Shown here: piece after piece, positions 49,478-57,915 of the stretch
Layout: each line of letters opens with the position of its first letter
Numbering within the stretch: the first letter of the stretch is position 1
Assembly: GCA_031378345.1 (NCBI GenBank)
Contig: JANNDY010000034.1
Coordinates: 124,001-188,000 of the forward strand
Source of the DNA: Emticicia sp031378345
Lineage (GTDB): Bacteria > Bacteroidota > Bacteroidia > Cytophagales > Spirosomataceae
Reading direction: 5' to 3'
Length of the DNA stretch: 64,000 bases
Position numbers and translations under genes: made by a program
Notes under the pieces: model-generated
Database searches by the model: none
What the model was told of the DNA's origin: nothing
What the model saw: the letters and a program-made list of their open reading frames with translations, nothing else

Positions 49478-49939
49478 TTAGCGACCTAACATTTCGAAAA
49501 CGACTGGCGTTTCAATTTGCTCTGTTTCTTCTGACTCAACGTTTGACTGGTATTTCCACAAAACTTTGATAACTGCAGCGGTTGTCGTTACTTTTTTCTT
49601 CCAAACCTTTGCCTCTTCGCCACGTACCTTAATCAATTTTGCTTCGATATTTTCAACTGCTTTACTAAACGCTTCTTTTTTGTCGGCACTTACCATCAAA
49701 AACTTAGACGGCGATACATTATATAAAGTAACTATTTCTGTGAAAATATTCCAATCGTTGGTTTTAACTATTTTTTTCGCTTTTTTAGACATAAAGTCTG
49801 CGAAATTTGCTTCAGCACCTCTAACTAATATTACTTCGTTTTGGACTGAATCGCGGTCATTTGCTTTAACAATATTTGCAGTAGTCAATGATGACCCGAA
49901 TACCAATGCAAATATAACGGTTTTAAATGAATTTTTCAT
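49478..49939 (-). CDS. Small exported protein of unknown function
   Basis: The protein has 153 residues with a signal peptide (cleaved around VKAND, residue 27). The mature part is charged and helical, with SKKAKKIVKTNDWNIFTEIV, SADKKEAFSKAVENIEAKLI and a C-terminal acidic EETEQIETPVVFEML. No family is recognised. A strong terminator follows, and the upstream about 240 bp (49940-50178) to pth is very AT-rich with no gene. Its own short transcript is expected. Confidence 0.7.
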   Translation of the reverse strand: MKNSFKTVIFALVFGSSLTTANIVKANDRDSVQNEVILVRGAEANFADFMSKKAKKIVKTNDWNIFTEIVTLYNVSPSKFLMVSADKKEAFSKAVENIEAKLIKVRGEEAKVWKKKVTTTAAVIKVLWKYQSNVESEETEQIETPVVFEMLGR

Positions 49940-50178
49940 TGTTTTGTTCTATTTTTATTCGTGGATAACGATACAAAGGTAAAACAAAAATCCAACAATC
50001 CAAATGCCATCTATGGTGGTAAACCAAATATTGTTCTTAAAATATTTCGAATTTTATTTATTATTTAGAATAAATATATTATTTTTCACATAAAAACAAA
50101 ATATTATTCGTATAAAAATAATACAACTAATAAAATTACACTGTTTTTTAAAAAACGAAAATTCTTGAAATAATACAA

Positions 50179-50739
50179 TCATTCGTTGTAAAAATTCATT
50201 GTTCTTTCTACACCAATTGTACAAAAATTCAGAATAATTTCATCAACTCTGTCTAATCGTTCAACTAATTGAATCATTTCATCTTCATCAAAAGGTTTTA
50301 GCACATAATCTATCTGTTTGCCACGAGCAAATTCATTGCCGATGCCAAAACGAAGGCGATTATAGTTTTGAGTTCCTAACTTTTCTTCAATATTTCGCAA
50401 ACCATTTTGACCACCGTGCGAACCTTTGGTTTTCATGCGAAGTTTGCCAAAAGGCAAAGCCAAGTCATCACAAATCACCAAAAGATTTTCAACTGGGATT
50501 TTCAAAGCCTGCAACCAATAATTAATGGCATTGCCACTGAGATTCATATAAGTGGTAGGTTTTATGCAATATATTTGTTTGCCTTTGTGCTTAAATTCGG
50601 CAGTATAGGCAAGTCGTTCCATCTTAAACGAAAAGCCTTGTTGTGCTGCAAGGCGGTCGAGTGCCATAAAACCAACATTGTGGCGAGTAAAGGCATATTC
50701 TGGACCAATATTTCCCAGTCCAGCGATTAAATATTTCAT
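50179..50739 (-). CDS. pth: Peptidyl-tRNA hydrolase
   Basis: The protein has 186 residues, the normal size. Catalytic and binding residues are visible: Asn and His in GLGNIGPEYAFTRHNVGFMA (His about 20), Asn in TYMNLSGNAINYW (about 68), Asp in VICDDLALPFGKLRMK (about 93) and Asn in KGSHGGQNGLRNIEEKLG (about 114). Pth releases peptides from prematurely dropped peptidyl-tRNA and is essential. It is monocistronic in this window. Confidence 0.96.
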   Translation of the reverse strand: MKYLIAGLGNIGPEYAFTRHNVGFMALDRLAAQQGFSFKMERLAYTAEFKHKGKQIYCIKPTTYMNLSGNAINYWLQALKIPVENLLVICDDLALPFGKLRMKTKGSHGGQNGLRNIEEKLGTQNYNRLRFGIGNEFARGKQIDYVLKPFDEDEMIQLVERLDRVDEIILNFCTIGVERTMNFYNE

Positions 50740-51020
50740 AAGATTTTGAGGATTTAGGCTTTAGGATTTAGGTTGTGTTGCTTGGTGATTTATGTTTAAA
50801 AAGCATAAAGCGTACAGCATAAAGCAGATAGCCTGACAATTATCAAATAATTTTTATGCAAAGTTCTTATTTTTTTATGCAAATAGCACATCTATTGCTT
50901 AGTTTTACAATTTAAAATTTGAAACAAAATGGTGAATGTGGTTCAACATAAATTGTTGCGTAAAATTGATGATTGCGAAATTCATCATTCTACATTTTTC
51001 ATTCTGCATTATTTTGACCT

Positions 51021-51554
51021 ATGAAACGACTTATTCTTAGCAATCCGCTACTTGATATTACACTCAATCGCTTGTGCCAACAATTGATTGAAAACCATGG
51101 AGATTTTTCAAATTCTGTCATTTTGGGGCTACAGCCACGTGGTATTTTCTTGGCAGAACGCATCAATCAAAAGCTAAAAGAAGTAACAGGAATTGATATA
51201 AAATTGGGGTATTTGGATGCGACTTTTTTTCGAGATGATTTTCGTAGAAGAGATACTCCACTAAAACCCAACGAAACCAAAGTGCCTTTTGTGATTGAAG
51301 GAAAAAAGGTAATTTTGATAGACGATGTACTGGCAACTGGACGAATGGTGCGTGCCGCCATTGATGCCATGCAAGCCTTCGGAAGACCTGAAAAAGTAGA
51401 ACTTTTGTGCCTCATCAATCGCCGTTATGAGAGAGATTTACCTATTCAACCTGACTATACTGGTATGCCCGTAAACACACTCGACACGCAACGTGTGCTT
51501 GTAGAATGGAAAGAACAAGGGCATGAAGAAGACAGGATTTGGCTGATTGGATGA
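51021..51554 (+). CDS. pyrR: PyrR-like bifunctional regulator/uracil phosphoribosyltransferase
   Basis: The protein has 177 residues. The PRPP-binding motif reads KVILIDDVLATGRMVRAAID (about 96-115). SVILGLQPRGIFLAERINQK and LGYLDATFFRDDFRRRDTPL are PyrR hallmarks that distinguish it from other phosphoribosyltransferases, and VNTLDTQRVLVEWKEQGHEE is the C-terminal block. PyrR binds UMP and PRPP; in Gram-positives it controls pyr attenuation. In Bacteroidota the RNA-binding role is uncertain and the protein may mainly act as an enzyme. No pyrimidine gene is adjacent. Confidence 0.92.
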   Translation: MKRLILSNPLLDITLNRLCQQLIENHGDFSNSVILGLQPRGIFLAERINQKLKEVTGIDIKLGYLDATFFRDDFRRRDTPLKPNETKVPFVIEGKKVILIDDVLATGRMVRAAIDAMQAFGRPEKVELLCLINRRYERDLPIQPDYTGMPVNTLDTQRVLVEWKEQGHEEDRIWLIG

Positions 51555-51681
51555 GTAGTTGATGATTAAAAAACGAATTTATTCGGATACATGAAAGTAA
51601 CCATCCTTTGATTATATTAGCAACTGAATTTATTCGGTTTAGTCGAAATAAAAGGTTTTTCAAAAAAATACCCACCTAAAA

Positions 51682-53556
51682 ATGTCAAAACAACAAAAAA
51701 CCTCTAAAAACTTTAACCAAAAAACCACTATTCAAGTAAAAACTCCTGCCGAAGTGTCTGCGGGAATTAGTCCAACTATTTTGCTTGGTATTTTGGCTTT
51801 GCTTACTTTTATTGCCTACGTTGGTGCTTTCAAAAATGGCTTTGTAGAATGGGACGACCAACATTATGTAACCAACAATGACTTGGTGCTAAATCCTGTG
51901 GGGGCAAATCTCAAAATGTTGTTTACTCGCATCGTTGCCCTTAATTATCACCCAATTACGATGCTTTCTTTGGCAATGAATGTCATACTTTTTGGCAAAG
52001 GAGCAAGCTCATTTATAGTTGTCAATGTCATTATTCATACGATTAATACTTTGTTGGTTTTTAGGTTTATTCAAAAACTAACTGAAGGCAATAAAGTGGT
52101 CGCTTTCCTGACAGCTTTGGTGTTTGGACTTCACCCAATGCACGTCGAATCGGTGGCGTGGATTGCCGAGCGAAAAGATGTTTTGTATGTTTTTTTCTTC
52201 TTAGTTTCTTGCATTTCTTACCTAAAGTTTCGAGAAAATAATCAATCTAAATGGCTGATTATCAGCCTATTGCTATTTATTTGTTCATGTTTGTCGAAAG
52301 CGATGGCGGTGCCACTTCCAATCGTTTTGTTATTGATTGATTATTGGCAAGGAAGAGAATGGTTGTCGGTAAAAAACTTGTTGGAAAAAGCACCTTTCTT
52401 TGCCGTAGCTTTGCTTTTTGGTTTGATTTCGGTGAATGTGCAAGCTGGTGGAGATTTCTATGGCTTGCTTACGATGGAACAAAAACATCAGGCTTTATCA
52501 ACGCCTCCTTTTTCGGTTTTGGAGAAAATCGCATACCCAACTTTTGGATATTTGAAATATCACATAATGGCAATTTTGCCTTTTGGTTTGTCGAATTTGC
52601 ACCCCTACCCTACGCCAAACGATGCTACAAATCCAAAGTATTTTCTTGCGATTGCCTTTTTTATTGCCTCAATTGCTGTAATGTTTTGGTCATATCGCCG
52701 CAAAAAATATATTTTCTTCGGTTGGGGATTTTTCTTGGTAACAATCTTCTTGGTTTTGCAATTTTTGTCGGTCGGAAAGGCGTTCATGGCAGAGCGTTAT
52801 GCTTATCTTCCTTACGTTGGTTTGTTTTTCATGATTTTTTATGGTTTAGACGAATACCTCAAAAAACCGACACTTTTGCTTATTATTGGAAGCATTTTTG
52901 GTATTATTTGCTTGTTTTTGACTACTCAACAGATAAAAACTTGGAAAGATAATTTTAGTCTTTGGAGCAATGCCTACAAAACTTACGATTATGATTATAG
53001 CATTATGGAATCTATGGCTGACGAATATGGACGGCAAGGGCAGTTTGATAAAGTGCAAGAATTTGGCGAAAAAGCCTTAGCTGCCAACACAAATAGCTAC
53101 CATACCTACGAGATTTTGGCAAATGTTTATGCTTTGAAAAAAGACATTCCTCGCTCTTTGCAGATGTACGACAAAGCTATTTCGCTTGATTCTACCGTCG
53201 GCAATGTTTATTATAATCGTGGCGTAACACTTGTAGAAAGCAATCCAGCAAAAGCAATCGAAGATTATAATAAATCTATGTCTTTGCCTTCTCACGATAA
53301 ACTTTTTAAGATTCGGGCAGCACGGGCTTATGCCAATTTGAAACTTAACAAATTTAAGGAAGCCGTAGAAGATTATACTTATGTGATAGAAAATACTGAC
53401 GCAAATCCTTCTAATTATTATACCGACAGAGCTTTGGCAAAGTATAATTTGCAAGACAAAACTGGGGCAATTGCTGACCTTCAAAAAGCACTTTCGCTCG
53501 ACCCAAGCAACCAAGTTGCACAAGAAAACTTAAAGTTGATTTCGGGGGCGAAGTAA
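51682..53556 (+). CDS. Polytopic membrane protein with TPR domain (TMTC/DUF1736-like)
   Basis: The protein has 624 residues. About ten membrane helices (about 32-430) include the luminal/periplasmic loop motifs FKNGFVEWDDQHYVTNN (an acidic pair near the first helix, as in GT-C glycosyltransferases) and FGLHPMHVESVAWIAERKDV. The C-terminal about 180 residues are soluble tetratricopeptide repeats (AANTNSYHTYEILANVYALK, GAIADLQKALSLDPSNQVAQ). The architecture matches TMTC-type O-mannosyltransferase-like proteins. A role in protein glycosylation is plausible but the donor and targets are unknown. A compound hairpin follows. Confidence 0.85.
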   Translation: MSKQQKTSKNFNQKTTIQVKTPAEVSAGISPTILLGILALLTFIAYVGAFKNGFVEWDDQHYVTNNDLVLNPVGANLKMLFTRIVALNYHPITMLSLAMNVILFGKGASSFIVVNVIIHTINTLLVFRFIQKLTEGNKVVAFLTALVFGLHPMHVESVAWIAERKDVLYVFFFLVSCISYLKFRENNQSKWLIISLLLFICSCLSKAMAVPLPIVLLLIDYWQGREWLSVKNLLEKAPFFAVALLFGLISVNVQAGGDFYGLLTMEQKHQALSTPPFSVLEKIAYPTFGYLKYHIMAILPFGLSNLHPYPTPNDATNPKYFLAIAFFIASIAVMFWSYRRKKYIFFGWGFFLVTIFLVLQFLSVGKAFMAERYAYLPYVGLFFMIFYGLDEYLKKPTLLLIIGSIFGIICLFLTTQQIKTWKDNFSLWSNAYKTYDYDYSIMESMADEYGRQGQFDKVQEFGEKALAANTNSYHTYEILANVYALKKDIPRSLQMYDKAISLDSTVGNVYYNRGVTLVESNPAKAIEDYNKSMSLPSHDKLFKIRAARAYANLKLNKFKEAVEDYTYVIENTDANPSNYYTDRALAKYNLQDKTGAIADLQKALSLDPSNQVAQENLKLISGAK

Positions 53557-53596
53557 GAATGACGAGGTACGCATGACGAGGTACGAATGAAAAATC

Positions 53597-53638
53597 GGTA
53601 ACCTCGACAGCTTCGGCTGTCCGATTCGCTCGGTTACC
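53597..53638 (+). terminator. Compound hairpin after the TPR membrane protein gene
   Basis: The outer stem GGTAACC (53597-53603) pairs with GGTTACC (53632-53638). It encloses a perfect inner hairpin GACAGC-TTCG-GCTGTC (53606-53621) with a stable UUCG-type tetraloop and a GC-rich CGATTCGCTC tail. ATTTTT follows. It is preceded by two direct copies of ATGACGAGGTACG (53559-53571, 53573-53585). It may terminate the upstream transcript, but its GC-rich composition also fits a mobile repeat. Confidence 0.6.
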
Positions 53639-53762
53639 ATTTTTCAAGATAAACAACTGACTATCAGTATTTTATCTCTTTCCGAAATCCGAAATCAAAA
53701 TTCGTCATTCCCTTATGGCATGGTTGTTGAGAAAGCGTATAATATACGCTTTCTGTACTTCT

Positions 53763-54617
53763 ATGAAAAAGACATTTTGTTACCTAATAATGTTGCTATT
53801 TCCTTTTATTTCATTCGGTCAAGTGCCAACTGAAAATGCTTTACTTTGGGAAATTTCGGGGAAAAATTTGCATAAATCTTCTTATCTCTACGGCACAATT
53901 CATGTAATTTGCCCCGACGATTTGAATATTTCTACGAAAACAAAAAATGCCTTCAATAAAACCGAACAATTATACCTTGAATTAGATTTGGACGACCCAA
54001 ATCTTTCTGCCAAAATGCAACGCTCAATGGCGAGCAATACGCACCTCAAAAATTTACTAAAAAGCAATGATTATGCACAATTGGCGAGTTTTTTCAAAGA
54101 CCGCACAGGCTATTCGATTGATATGTTGGGCATGATAAAACCCTTTTATTTACTGTCATATACTTACTCGCCAATGATTGGTTGCAGTCAGCCGATTTCG
54201 GTGGAGAAAAACTTTGTAGAAATGGCATATAAGCAAAATAAAAGCATTTTGGGCTTAGAAACTTTGGAAGCACAATTGGCAGTTTTCGGGAAAATTTCTC
54301 AGCAAAAACAAGCAAATATGCTTTTAGGTTGTATCAAAGATTTTGAAAAAATGCAAGAATCGTTTCAGATAATGCTGAAAGAGTATAAAGAAGAAAATTT
54401 GAATGCCTTAGTAGAATCCTCTGCAAATGCTTACTCCGACCGATATGAGCATTTATTATTAGATAAAAGAAATAGACGTTGGGTAAAAAAGATTCCGAAA
54501 ATTAGCAATAAAAAATCTACTTTCTATGCCGTTGGAGCTGCACATTTGGCTGGAGAAAAAGGCATTATCAATTTACTTCGCAAAAAAGGCTATACTGTTA
54601 CTGCGGTAATGAATTAG
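53763..54617 (+). CDS. Exported TraB/GumN (PrgY-like) family protein
   Basis: The protein has 284 residues from MKKTFCYLIMLLFPFISFGQ, a signal peptide; an in-frame start at 53715 would precede it. Family motifs: LWEISGKNLHKSSYLYGTIH (about 29-48, conserved GTIH), YLELDLDD, SILGLETLEAQLAVFG and the C-terminal VGAAHLAGEKGIINLLRKKG (conserved GAAHL). This family (TIKI/TraB fold) is suspected to be metal-dependent proteases; GumN proteins are of unknown function. The conserved His and Glu are present. It is monocistronic. Confidence 0.85.
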   Translation: MKKTFCYLIMLLFPFISFGQVPTENALLWEISGKNLHKSSYLYGTIHVICPDDLNISTKTKNAFNKTEQLYLELDLDDPNLSAKMQRSMASNTHLKNLLKSNDYAQLASFFKDRTGYSIDMLGMIKPFYLLSYTYSPMIGCSQPISVEKNFVEMAYKQNKSILGLETLEAQLAVFGKISQQKQANMLLGCIKDFEKMQESFQIMLKEYKEENLNALVESSANAYSDRYEHLLLDKRNRRWVKKIPKISNKKSTFYAVGAAHLAGEKGIINLLRKKGYTVTAVMN

Positions 54618-54774
54618 TAGTTCTTATCTTTTTATTATTTGAAAATTAGCAATAGCTGTCGAGAATGTCTTTCAGAACAACACCTTGATTTCTTGCTAAA
54701 AACATAAAACACTCAAAAATCACTACTTTTTACAAATAAAACTTCAACAAACTGATAATATCTTCTAAAACTCT

Positions 54775-54805
54775 TTTCTTTTTCAAAATAAAAACCGTAC
54801 CTTTG
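54775..54805 (+). promoter_or_regulatory. Promoter of rpsL-rpsG
   Basis: TACCTTTG (54798-54805), an exact -7 box, lies 49 bp upstream of the rpsL ATG. TTTC at 54775-54778, 19 bp before it, could be a weak -33 element. The leader between box and ATG is about 40 nt. Confidence 0.65.
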
Positions 54806-54854
54806 CAGCCCTAATTGGAAATTAGTGTCTTAACGAAAACAATTTTTTAACAAA

Positions 54855-55277
54855 ATGCCTACTATACAGCAGTTAGTAAGAAACGGCAGAGAACAAATGA
54901 CTTGGAAGTCTAAGTCGCCCGCTTTGGATTCATGTCCGCAGCGTCGTGGCGTTTGTACTCGTGTTTATACTACGACCCCAAAAAAGCCTAACTCAGCACT
55001 TCGTAAAGTTGCTCGTGTTCGCTTAACAAATCAAAAAGAAGTCAACGCCTACATCCCAGGTGAAGGACACAACTTGCAAGAACACTCAATCGTATTGATT
55101 CGTGGTGGTCGTGTAAAAGACCTTCCCGGTGTACGTTATCACATTGTTCGTGGTGCATTAGATACCGCAGGTGTGGCAAGTCGCAAGCAGAGCCGTTCAA
55201 AGTATGGTACAAAACGTCCTAAGCCAGGTCAAGTTGCAGCACCAGTGAAAGGTAAAGGCGGCGGTAAGAAAAAGTAA
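54855..55277 (+). CDS. rpsL: 30S ribosomal protein S12
   Basis: The protein has 140 residues. The conserved core reads CPQRRGVCTRVYTTTPKKPN, SALRKVARVRLTNQKEV, GEGHNLQEHSIVLIRGGRVK and DLPGVRYHIVRGALDTAGV. Lys residues in TPKKPNSA and GRVKDLPG (the positions where streptomycin-resistance changes arise in other bacteria) are the wild-type form. A Lys/Gly-rich C-terminal extension (AAPVKGKGGGKKK) is normal for Bacteroidota. S12 sits in the decoding centre. It is followed by rpsG after 119 bp. Confidence 0.98.
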   Translation: MPTIQQLVRNGREQMTWKSKSPALDSCPQRRGVCTRVYTTTPKKPNSALRKVARVRLTNQKEVNAYIPGEGHNLQEHSIVLIRGGRVKDLPGVRYHIVRGALDTAGVASRKQSRSKYGTKRPKPGQVAAPVKGKGGGKKK

Positions 55278-55396
55278 TTTCCAGTTGAGAAAGTTTTCGG
55301 TTAATTCCTATATAACTTAGCAACAGGGTAGTAATCTCGAACAGTTCGAGGTGAATTAGTTTTCTAAAAACGAAACCTTATTTATTTTTAAAAGAA

Positions 55397-55864
55397 ATGA
55401 GAAAATCAAAACCAAAAAAGCGGTATGTGCTTCCTGACCCAAAGTTCAGAGATGTAACCGTAACCAAATTTGTAAATAACTTAATGTATGACGGGAAGAA
55501 AAGTACCTCATATAGCATATTCTACGGTGCTTTAGAATTAGTTGAATCTCGTACGAAAGACAACGGTTTGGAGCTTTGGAAGAAGGCATTAGCTAACGTT
55601 ATGCCAACTGTAGAGGTAAAAAGTCGTCGTGTAGGTGGAGCAACGTTCCAAGTACCGCAAGAAGTACGTGCTGACCGTAAGCAGTCAGTAGGTATGAAAT
55701 GGTTGATTAGCTATGCACGTAAGCGTGGCGAAAAAACCATGACTGAGCGTTTGGCAGGTGAGATTATCGCCGCAGCTAAAGGTGAAGGTGCAGCAGTGAA
55801 GAAAAAAGATGATACGCACAGAATGGCAGAAGCTAACAAAGCATTCTCGCACTTTAGATTCTAA
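55397..55864 (+). CDS. rpsG: 30S ribosomal protein S7
   Basis: The protein has 155 residues. The N-terminus MRKSKPKKRYVLPDPKFRDV, the central VEVKSRRVGGATFQVPQEVR, and LISYARKRGEKTMTERLAGE with the C-terminal EANKAFSHFRF are unmistakable S7. It nucleates assembly of the 30S head and can autoregulate the str operon. A strong terminator follows within 30 bp and a convergent gene comes next, so fusA, which commonly follows rpsG, is not part of this operon here. Confidence 0.98.
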   Translation: MRKSKPKKRYVLPDPKFRDVTVTKFVNNLMYDGKKSTSYSIFYGALELVESRTKDNGLELWKKALANVMPTVEVKSRRVGGATFQVPQEVRADRKQSVGMKWLISYARKRGEKTMTERLAGEIIAAAKGEGAAVKKKDDTHRMAEANKAFSHFRF

Positions 55865-55893
55865 TTTATCTGAAGATTCTAATCATAAAAAAG

Positions 55894-55926
55894 CCGCAAA
55901 AACTGAAAAGTTCTTGCGGTTTTTTG
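55894..55926 (+). terminator. Rho-independent terminator after rpsG
   Basis: CCGCAAAAAC (55894-55903) pairs with GTTCTTGCGG (55910-55919) with one mismatch over loop TGAAAA, followed by a run of T. It lies about 30 bp beyond the rpsG stop. Confidence 0.88.
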
Positions 55927-55954
55927 TTTTGAAGGCACAAGTTAGAAACTTGTG

Positions 55955-56752
55955 CTACTTATTCATATATTTCTTACCATTTGAATATTTGAAATCGGAA
56001 CCGCCACTAAACTTTGTATTATCAAAATTCCCATCTTCTTTGAAATCAGTATATTTAAAATCGGCTTGATTTTTAAATGTAGAACTTTTGAAAGTTACAC
56101 GGTCGCCAAAATTGGTATATTTAAAATCTGCATAATTATTGAAACGAACAGCAAAAAAGTCGGCATCTTGCTTGAAATTTGAATATTTAAAATTGGCATA
56201 TTCGTTAAAATCACATTTGGCAAAATTGATTTCTTGTCTGAAATCTGCATATTTGAAATTGGCATCATGGGCAAATTTTGTTCCTGCAAAAGATGATTTT
56301 TCGGCAAAATCTGAGTACTTAAACTCGCTTTTTCCTTCAAAAATACAATTTTCAAAAACAACACTTTTCTCAAAATCGGTCGTGTAAGTTGGACCATCGC
56401 CAATACTCCAATTGATATTTCCGTTGCCCAGTTTTCTGTTTTTTTCAGTTTCGATATTCTTGTAGGCAATCACATCGCCTTTAAAAATACAGTTTTTGAA
56501 TAAAACAGGAACTTCTACTGTACTTTTGAATTCTTCGTAGTCATTCTTTCCTTTCTTGATACGTTTTTTGTTAGAAAGTTCGGTTAAATCCAAATCTCCT
56601 ATAATCGTAACATCCTGATAATCAACCGGGCGGCGTTCCGCAGATTGTCCTTTGTCAATCATGTCGAAAATAGTTTTTGCCGAAACTTCTTTTTGAGCTG
56701 AAACTTCCGTTCCTACGAAAGCACAGAGGAGTAAAATTAATAGTTTTTTCAT
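55955..56752 (-). CDS. Exported pentapeptide-repeat-like protein
   Basis: The protein has 265 residues with a signal peptide (MKKLLILLLCAFVGTEVSAQ). After an N-terminal region (DYQDVTIIGDLDLTELSNKK) the protein consists of repeats with an F every five residues (ADFKYTNF, ANFKYSNF, ADFRQEINF), which predicts a right-handed quadrilateral beta-helix of pentapeptide type with Phe instead of Leu in the core. The function of such secreted forms is unknown. The N-terminal codons include the GC-rich repeat core (56627-56641), encoding AERRP. The DUF4097 gene lies 33 bp upstream on the same strand, so a two-gene operon is likely. Confidence 0.75.
   Translation of the reverse strand: MKKLLILLLCAFVGTEVSAQKEVSAKTIFDMIDKGQSAERRPVDYQDVTIIGDLDLTELSNKKRIKKGKNDYEEFKSTVEVPVLFKNCIFKGDVIAYKNIETEKNRKLGNGNINWSIGDGPTYTTDFEKSVVFENCIFEGKSEFKYSDFAEKSSFAGTKFAHDANFKYADFRQEINFAKCDFNEYANFKYSNFKQDADFFAVRFNNYADFKYTNFGDRVTFKSSTFKNQADFKYTDFKEDGNFDNTKFSGGSDFKYSNGKKYMNK
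56624..56641 (+). repeat. GC-rich short repeat, copy 3 (inside the pentapeptide-repeat gene)
   Basis: The 15-bp core CGGGCGGCGTTCCGC (56627-56641) equals that of 3063-3077 and 3474-3488, preceded by AAC as in a divergent copy. Here it is read on the opposite strand to its host gene (encoding AERRP near residue 38) without breaking the frame. Confidence 0.75.
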
Positions 56753-56785
56753 AAATTTAATGTTGAATGATATAATTTCAAATAA

Positions 56786-57814
56786 CTATTCATTTATATA
56801 GATTCCGCCAGAATTTGCATCCATTGAAACGGCGATTCCGCCACCATTGACTGAGCCTCTTACACGGTCTTTTTCAATTTTGCCACTAAAGTTTTTTATT
56901 TCAGGCATTTTTACACGATTTCCATCTAAATCCAAATCCATTCCTTTGTCCATTGGCATTGTTACGTGAATACTTCCTGCACTTGTCGAAAGCGAAAGGT
57001 ATTTTCCAAGCGTTTTTATATCGGCAGTAATGCCGCCGCCCGAAGTTGAGGCTTTTATGCTTGCCATCATGTCTTCTAAGTGAATTGAACCACCCGAAGT
57101 TGAAGTTACAAAATCACCTTTGATGTTTTCAGCTTTTACGCTCCCACCACTTGTAGTTGCCTTTATTGTACCGTCCAAGTTTTTGAGTGTAAGCCCGCCA
57201 CCCGAAGTCGAAAGTCTTACATCTCCTTTGCAATCATCGGCATTTATTCCGCCCCCACTTGTCGTAACATCAATCATATCTCGGCAGTTATTAAGTGTAA
57301 TTCCACCGCCAGAAGTGCGTCCTTTGACATTTCCGCCTAAGTTTTGGAGTTTCAAACCACCTCCACTTGTTGAAAACCCTAAGTTTCCTGTAAGGTTTTT
57401 GAGAGAAATTCCACCGCCACTTGTTACTAAATCGGTAGATATTTTTTCAGGAGAATAAATTTTAAACGAAATATTTAAACCATTTTTCCAATTGTTTTCA
57501 CTTTTGCGTTTGGCTATACAGTTGATAGTTTCGCCGTCTTTTTTTACGCTCAATTCATAGTCTTTCAAGCGGTCTTCGATTTCGTCTTTACTGAGGTTGT
57601 TTCCTCCATTGTTTCCTTTTACATAAACTTCTACACGAGCTTCGTCGCCCGCCATGCCTGTTACCGAAATGCCTCCTCCCGAAGTGCGAACGTGGAGATT
57701 TTTCATTTCAGAAGATTTGTAGGTTTTCACAATATAGGGCGTTTCTTTATCTTGTGCGAAAGATGAATTGACTAAAAATAAACTTAAAAAGAGTAATGAG
57801 AATAGCTTTTTCAT
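56786..57814 (-). CDS. Exported DUF4097-type beta-strand repeat protein
   Basis: The protein has 342 residues with a signal peptide (ending SFAQ, about 20). From about residue 45 on, it contains about a dozen TSGGGI/TSGGSI/TSGGGL turns spaced about 18-20 residues, for example VTSGGGISLKNLTGNLGFST and RLSTSGGGLTLKNLDGTIKA. This predicts a long parallel beta-helix or roll. DUF4097 proteins are exported and of unknown function; they may act as adhesins or scaffolds. It is followed on the same strand by the pentapeptide-repeat protein, another solenoid. Confidence 0.82.
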   Translation of the reverse strand: MKKLFSLLFLSLFLVNSSFAQDKETPYIVKTYKSSEMKNLHVRTSGGGISVTGMAGDEARVEVYVKGNNGGNNLSKDEIEDRLKDYELSVKKDGETINCIAKRKSENNWKNGLNISFKIYSPEKISTDLVTSGGGISLKNLTGNLGFSTSGGGLKLQNLGGNVKGRTSGGGITLNNCRDMIDVTTSGGGINADDCKGDVRLSTSGGGLTLKNLDGTIKATTSGGSVKAENIKGDFVTSTSGGSIHLEDMMASIKASTSGGGITADIKTLGKYLSLSTSAGSIHVTMPMDKGMDLDLDGNRVKMPEIKNFSGKIEKDRVRGSVNGGGIAVSMDANSGGIYINE

Positions 57815-57915
57815 AATAGAATGTTGTTAAGATGTCATAATTTGATGTAACTTTCTATAAGATGCACAATTCTCGGCAAGCGTTGCAAAAAGGGGAGATT
57901 ATTTTCGAAATAGCC

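Noticed and set aside
49940..50178. Possible small RNA in the AT-rich spacer
   Set aside because: No stable hairpin or promoter-terminator pair was found; the sequence is A/T runs.
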